From contig QGUT01000072.1 of NCBI GenBank assembly GCA_003242255.1, forward strand, positions 1 to 7,573: a stretch of 7,573 nt of DNA, in the 5' to 3' direction. A model generated the notes under the pieces. That model was not told where the DNA came from, searched no databases, and saw only the letters and a list, made by a program, of their open reading frames with translations. Of the stretch, positions 4,167 to 7,573 are shown piece after piece (the stretch's first letter is position 1; each line of letters opens with the position of its first letter). The translations under genes were made by a program, and so were the position numbers. Source of the DNA: Bacillota bacterium (GTDB lineage Bacteria > Bacillota > Thermosediminibacteria > Thermosediminibacterales > Thermosediminibacteraceae).

Positions 4167-6260
4167 TCAACCCTTCCTTTCCAATTCTTTTATTTTTTCC
4201 GGGTACTCTATCCGGCTGTGGAAAATGCCCGTCAGAACTTTCGAAAAGGCCGCGGCAATTTTGTCCAGGTCCTTCAGGGTCAGGTTGCTCTCGTCCAGCT
4301 GACCGTCAGCCAGCTTCTCTTTTATTATCTGCCGCACCAGCCCTTCTATCTTGCCAGGAGTGGGTTTACTCATGGATCGCACGGCAGCCTCCGCCGAATC
4401 GGCCAGCATCACTATGGCAACTTCTTTAGTTTGCGGCTTGGGCCCATCGTAGCGGAATCCGCTCTCCTCTACTTTCTTCCCCTCCTGATTATCCGAGGCT
4501 TTTTTATAAAAATAAGTCAAGAGGGTCGTGCCGTGGTGCTGGGCTATGAAATCCTGGATGACCGGCGGCAACTTATACTGCCTGGCTATCTCAAGGCCGT
4601 CCTTTACGTGGGAAGTGATGATTAGAGCGCTGAGCGTCGGATTCAATTTATCGTGGGGGTTGTCGGATGTCAGCTGATTTTCTATAAAAAAATAAGGTCT
4701 TTTCAGCTTGCCTATATCGTGGTAGTTCGCCCCCACCCTCGCCAGCAGGGAATCGCCTCCCACTGCTTCGGCAGCAGCCTCGGCCAGATTGCCCACTATT
4801 ATGGAGTGATGGTAGGTGCCCGGTGCCTCCAGCAGCAGGCGGCGAAGCAGGGGCTGGTTGGGGTTGGAAAGTTCGAGAAGCCTTACGGAAGTCGTAATTC
4901 CGAAGGAATTCTCCAGAAAAGGCAAGAGGCCTATGGCCAGAATCGAAGATAAAAACCCGTTGGCTATTCCGAGGAAGCTGTCCTTTGCGATGTCCAGGAA
5001 GGAATTGTTGTTAAAAAGCCCGAAGCCCAGTATCACAAAGAAATTGGCCAGGCCCACCAGTCCCCCGGCTTTGGTCAAATCGCCCCGCTGCATGACCTTT
5101 TTGGTAAAATAAGTGCCCATGAGGCTGCCCACCAGGGCGACCAGGGCGCTGGCAAAATCGCTTCCCAAGAGCACGCCGACGGATACCGACATCACGAAAC
5201 TTGCCGTAATGGCTATTTGGGGATTTATCAGCATGGATATCAGCATGCTCCCCGCCGAAACGGGCACCAGGTAATTCGATATGGTCTTGAAAACCGTCGA
5301 TATAAAAAAGGTTGTTATCACGATCAAAGCCAGCAGCCCCAGGTACGGCGCGTTTTCGAAAACCTCCCGGTGAAAGAGGTATATTTCAGCGGCCAGGATA
5401 AATTCCAGAACCAGCACGAGGGCTGCAATTCCAAAGGCCATTTTAAAGTACGAGGAACTGTCGTGGGGAAGAAGCCCCAACTCTTTCAAAAGTTCCAGCT
5501 GCTCCTGGGTCACCGGTTTTCCTTTTTCGATGATCACCTGTCCCTTCGCGATCTTTACCGGCGCCACGGCTTCCGCTGCCGCTTTCCTTTCCCGTTCGGT
5601 AGCTTCCTCGTCAAAAATCATGTTGGGTCTTATCACCGAAAAAGCTATCTCTTCTCCGGCGCTCTTTACCGCTTCGGGAAGGCTGGTCTTCTTGAATTCT
5701 TCTATTATCAAGGCTTTCGCCCGGTCGATGGATTCCTCCTTGATGCCGTCGTTCATGACCGTCTCGATCACCGCTTTGGTGACGGTCTCCATCTCCCGGA
5801 GTTCGTAATCGCTCAGATCTATCATCAACGAATAGGTCTCTTCGGATAAACCGTCGAAGACGGTTGATTTCAACAACTTGACCTTATCGGAACGAATTAT
5901 ATCTCTTGACCTCACCCTTCTTGCTCCGTCGAATATCTCTCCGACTCTTTCCTTGACTTCTTTCGTCACGTTCTGGTCTAAAGTGTACTTCTGGGCCACG
6001 CTACTGGCCGCAGCTTCCCTCAGCTTGCGGGTCGCCACGGTATCGATGGCATCTTTATGGGCCACGATATCTTCCTGGACGATGTCGCCCACTTTCAGGT
6101 CGTATTTTTTGGGAAACATGTTTGCGGCCATTAGGACGACCATTGCCAAAAAAAATGCGACTCCCACCATGATCCTCTGGAAGGCGCCGTTGGAAAACCA
6201 TTTTTTGCTTTGCTTTTTTATCTTCACTTTAGGCCATCCGCGCCTCAACTCGACCGACAC
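4167..6260 (-). CDS. pgpH: 7TMR-HDED / HD-domain membrane protein, probable c-di-AMP phosphodiesterase (PgpH/YqfF)
   Basis: A 697-residue membrane protein. Residues 1-30 are a basic cytoplasmic tail, 31-48 a first membrane helix, and 50-265 the extracytoplasmic 7TMR-HDED domain. About 271-450 is a cluster of several membrane helices. About 470-690 is a cytoplasmic HD phosphohydrolase domain. Its metal and catalytic residues are visible: YHHS (H484, H485), the HD pair in YHDIGK (H514, D515), H551, the H575-H576 pair in AQHHGTT, and D621 in ADSAEAAVRS. This is the architecture of Listeria PgpH and B. subtilis YqfF, which hydrolyse c-di-AMP, a messenger in osmotic and wall homeostasis. The start is GTG at 6258-6260, with GAGGGG overlapping the phoH stop and ending 8 nt upstream. 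The HD motif appears intact, so activity is likely. Confidence 0.93.
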   Translation of the reverse strand: MSVELRRGWPKVKIKKQSKKWFSNGAFQRIMVGVAFFLAMVVLMAANMFPKKYDLKVGDIVQEDIVAHKDAIDTVATRKLREAAASSVAQKYTLDQNVTKEVKERVGEIFDGARRVRSRDIIRSDKVKLLKSTVFDGLSEETYSLMIDLSDYELREMETVTKAVIETVMNDGIKEESIDRAKALIIEEFKKTSLPEAVKSAGEEIAFSVIRPNMIFDEEATERERKAAAEAVAPVKIAKGQVIIEKGKPVTQEQLELLKELGLLPHDSSSYFKMAFGIAALVLVLEFILAAEIYLFHREVFENAPYLGLLALIVITTFFISTVFKTISNYLVPVSAGSMLISMLINPQIAITASFVMSVSVGVLLGSDFASALVALVGSLMGTYFTKKVMQRGDLTKAGGLVGLANFFVILGFGLFNNNSFLDIAKDSFLGIANGFLSSILAIGLLPFLENSFGITTSVRLLELSNPNQPLLRRLLLEAPGTYHHSIIVGNLAEAAAEAVGGDSLLARVGANYHDIGKLKRPYFFIENQLTSDNPHDKLNPTLSALIITSHVKDGLEIARQYKLPPVIQDFIAQHHGTTLLTYFYKKASDNQEGKKVEESGFRYDGPKPQTKEVAIVMLADSAEAAVRSMSKPTPGKIEGLVRQIIKEKLADGQLDESNLTLKDLDKIAAAFSKVLTGIFHSRIEYPEKIKELERKG

Positions 6261-6272
6261 AGGATCAGCCCC

Positions 6273-7250
6273 TCACTGAATTTTTCGGCTTTCTTCGTAT
6301 CTCTCGTAAGCCTTGATTATCTTCTGCACCACTTCGTGGCGCACCACATCTTTGTCGGTAAGGTGGACAAATTCTATCCCCTCAATGTCCTTTAAAACGA
6401 ACTGAACTTCTTCCAGGCCCGAATAAACCCCTTTGGGAAGGTCCACCTGGGTAACATCCCCCGTGATCACCGCCTTCGAACCGAAGCCGAGGCGAGTAAG
6501 GAACATTTTCATCTGTTCCGACGTGGTGTTTTGAGCTTCGTCCAAAATGATAAACGAGTCGTCTAAGGTCCGCCCCCTCATGTAAGCCAGAGGCGCCACC
6601 TCGATGATCCCTTTTTCCATGTACCGTTGGAAAGTTTCCACTCCTAAGATATCGTAGAGGGCGTCGTAAAGCGGCCGCAAATAGGGATTCACTTTTTCCT
6701 GCAAGTCTCCGGGCAGGAATCCCAGCTTCTCGCCGGCTTCCACCGCGGGCCTGGTGAGGATTATACGGCTGACTTCCCTTTCCTTCAAAGCAGTTACCGC
6801 CATCGCCATGGCAAGGTACGTCTTTCCCGTGCCCGCCGGCCCAATGCAGAAAACTATATAGTTTCGCTTGACCGCATTGACGTAGAGTTTTTGCCCTATG
6901 GTCTTGGGCTTTATCGGTTTTCCGCGGTGATTTACGCAGATTACATCGTCGTAAAGGTCCGTGATCTTTCCCTCCAGCCCTTCCTTAGCTAGTCTCGAAA
7001 AGTACCTGACGTCGGAGAAAGATAGAGAATTGCCTCCTTTTAAAACTTTAATCAACTGGGAGAGGAGCTTTTCCACCGCTCCGACATTTTCCTTATCGCC
7101 CAATATAAGGATTTCTCCATTTCTCGTTATTATTCGGACGTCAAACTCTTTTTCGATAAATTTGACATTTTCATCCTTGCTTCCGAAAAGTTCCGCGACG
7201 GTCTCTATATCGTCTATGAAAACTTTGGCCTCGGCCGAATTTCTAGCCAA
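6273..7250 (-). CDS. phoH: PhoH-like ATPase
   Basis: A 325-residue cytosolic P-loop ATPase of the PhoH family (B. subtilis PhoH/YqfE, E. coli YbeZ). The N-terminal part (about 8-70) is the KH-like region found in this family. The ATPase domain has Walker A GPAGTGKT at 137-144, Walker B with the following helix FIILDEAQNTT at 233-243, the conserved TRPAVEAGEKLGFLPG at 166-181, a TGD motif at 263-265 and R304 near the C-terminus. The cellular role is poorly defined; its persistent pairing with ybeY suggests RNA or ribosome metabolism. The start is TTG at 7248-7250, 8 nt after a near-perfect AAAGGAGG. An ATG inside the spacer is out of frame. It follows yqfD by 18 nt and precedes yqfF by 12 nt. 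Confident assignment. Confidence 0.96.
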   Translation of the reverse strand: MARNSAEAKVFIDDIETVAELFGSKDENVKFIEKEFDVRIITRNGEILILGDKENVGAVEKLLSQLIKVLKGGNSLSFSDVRYFSRLAKEGLEGKITDLYDDVICVNHRGKPIKPKTIGQKLYVNAVKRNYIVFCIGPAGTGKTYLAMAMAVTALKEREVSRIILTRPAVEAGEKLGFLPGDLQEKVNPYLRPLYDALYDILGVETFQRYMEKGIIEVAPLAYMRGRTLDDSFIILDEAQNTTSEQMKMFLTRLGFGSKAVITGDVTQVDLPKGVYSGLEEVQFVLKDIEGIEFVHLTDKDVVRHEVVQKIIKAYERYEESRKIQ

Positions 7251-7258
7251 TAAAACAT

Positions 7259-7266
7259 CCTCCTTT
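7259..7266 (-). promoter_or_regulatory. Ribosome-binding site of phoH that decides its TTG start
   Basis: AAAGGAGG on the minus strand, just after the yqfD stop, ends 8 nt before the TTG at 7248-7250. The ATG at 7256-7258 directly after it is too close and out of frame. Confidence 0.75.
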
Positions 7267-7268
7267 AT

Positions 7269-7573
7269 TTATTCAATATCTTTCTCAATTCCGATATTCT
7301 CTATGACTTCCACCGTCAAAGTCCCTATGACCACCTGTTTTTCCGGATTTAAGGTGAATTCTGCCCTTTTTTGAACAATCTCCACTTCCTCGGGGAGAGC
7401 TTTAAGCCATTCCTCCAACCTTCTTTCGGCTTCCAGGGATGCCCCTTCTACCCCGAGAAACCGGCTTTCCTCCCTTACTTCCTTGTAAAGCATCGGGGTG
7501 AAACTCACATTTCCCAGAGCCGGAGGAAGGACAGGCATCGCTTTCAGTACCTTTTCCTCGTACCCCGAAAATT
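7269..7573 (-). CDS. yqfD: Sporulation protein YqfD, C-terminal fragment (cut by window edge)
   Basis: The frame is open to the right edge and ends with TAA at 7269-7271, giving about 101 C-terminal residues. The first visible residues are FSGYEEKVLKAM; the Met within this stretch is internal, not a start. The fragment has a short Tyr/Arg/Glu-rich segment followed by an Ala/Glu helix (about 45-60) and a terminal beta-rich stretch ending VEVIENIGIEKDIE. The assignment rests partly on this C-terminal pattern and largely on position: yqfD directly precedes phoH in most sporulating Firmicutes. YqfD is a sporulation-associated protein of uncertain biochemical role, usually expressed in the mother cell. 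The catalytic or membrane-anchoring parts, if any, lie outside the window. Confidence 0.72.
   Translation of the reverse strand, partial: FSGYEEKVLKAMPVLPPALGNVSFTPMLYKEVREESRFLGVEGASLEAERRLEEWLKALPEEVEIVQKRAEFTLNPEKQVVIGTLTVEVIENIGIEKDIE

Overview
The window reads as a chromosomal housekeeping segment from a Firmicute of the clostridial/thermoanaerobic kind. This is an inference: the gene order strongly resembles the Bacillus subtilis yqfC-yqfD-phoH-yqfF-ybeY-dgkA-(cdd-era)-recO-(glyQS)-ccpN-yqfL cluster, Shine-Dalgarno sites are strong and purine-rich, TTG and GTG starts are common, and a SpoIIM-family and a YqfD protein are present, as in endospore formers. GC content is intermediate. Nothing in the window fixes the genus. 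No mobile element, CRISPR array, tRNA or rRNA was seen.

Every gene lies on the minus strand, so transcription runs from high to low coordinates. Reading that way: the end of yqfD (cut by the window edge), phoH, the HD-domain membrane c-di-AMP phosphodiesterase gene yqfF/pgpH, the endoribonuclease ybeY, the lipid kinase dgkA, a DUF3048 lipoprotein, recO, and a SpoIIM/DUF95 membrane protein. Gaps between these genes are 2-18 nt, so they look like one long operon. Compared with B. subtilis, cdd and era are missing between dgkA and recO, where a DUF3048 lipoprotein gene sits instead. glyQ and glyS are missing between recO and ccpN, where a SpoIIM-like gene sits instead.

After the SpoIIM-like gene comes the only real intergenic region (about 100 nt, 769-869). 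It carries an extended -10 promoter and two same-direction copies of a motif resembling the CcpN operator, one of them apparently a full consensus match. It drives a CcpN-type HTH-CBS repressor and then yqfL, the PPDK/PEP-synthase regulatory kinase/phosphorylase, which is cut by the left edge. This pair looks like a separately promoted and probably autoregulated unit controlling carbon flow at the PEP/pyruvate node.

The most unusual observation is that neither ccpN nor yqfL has a usable ATG, GTG or TTG start. In both, a strong purine-rich ribosome-binding site is followed, after exactly 7 nt, by an in-frame ATA at the position where family members begin. This suggests AUA initiation in two consecutive genes. 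Across the window non-ATG starts are in the majority.
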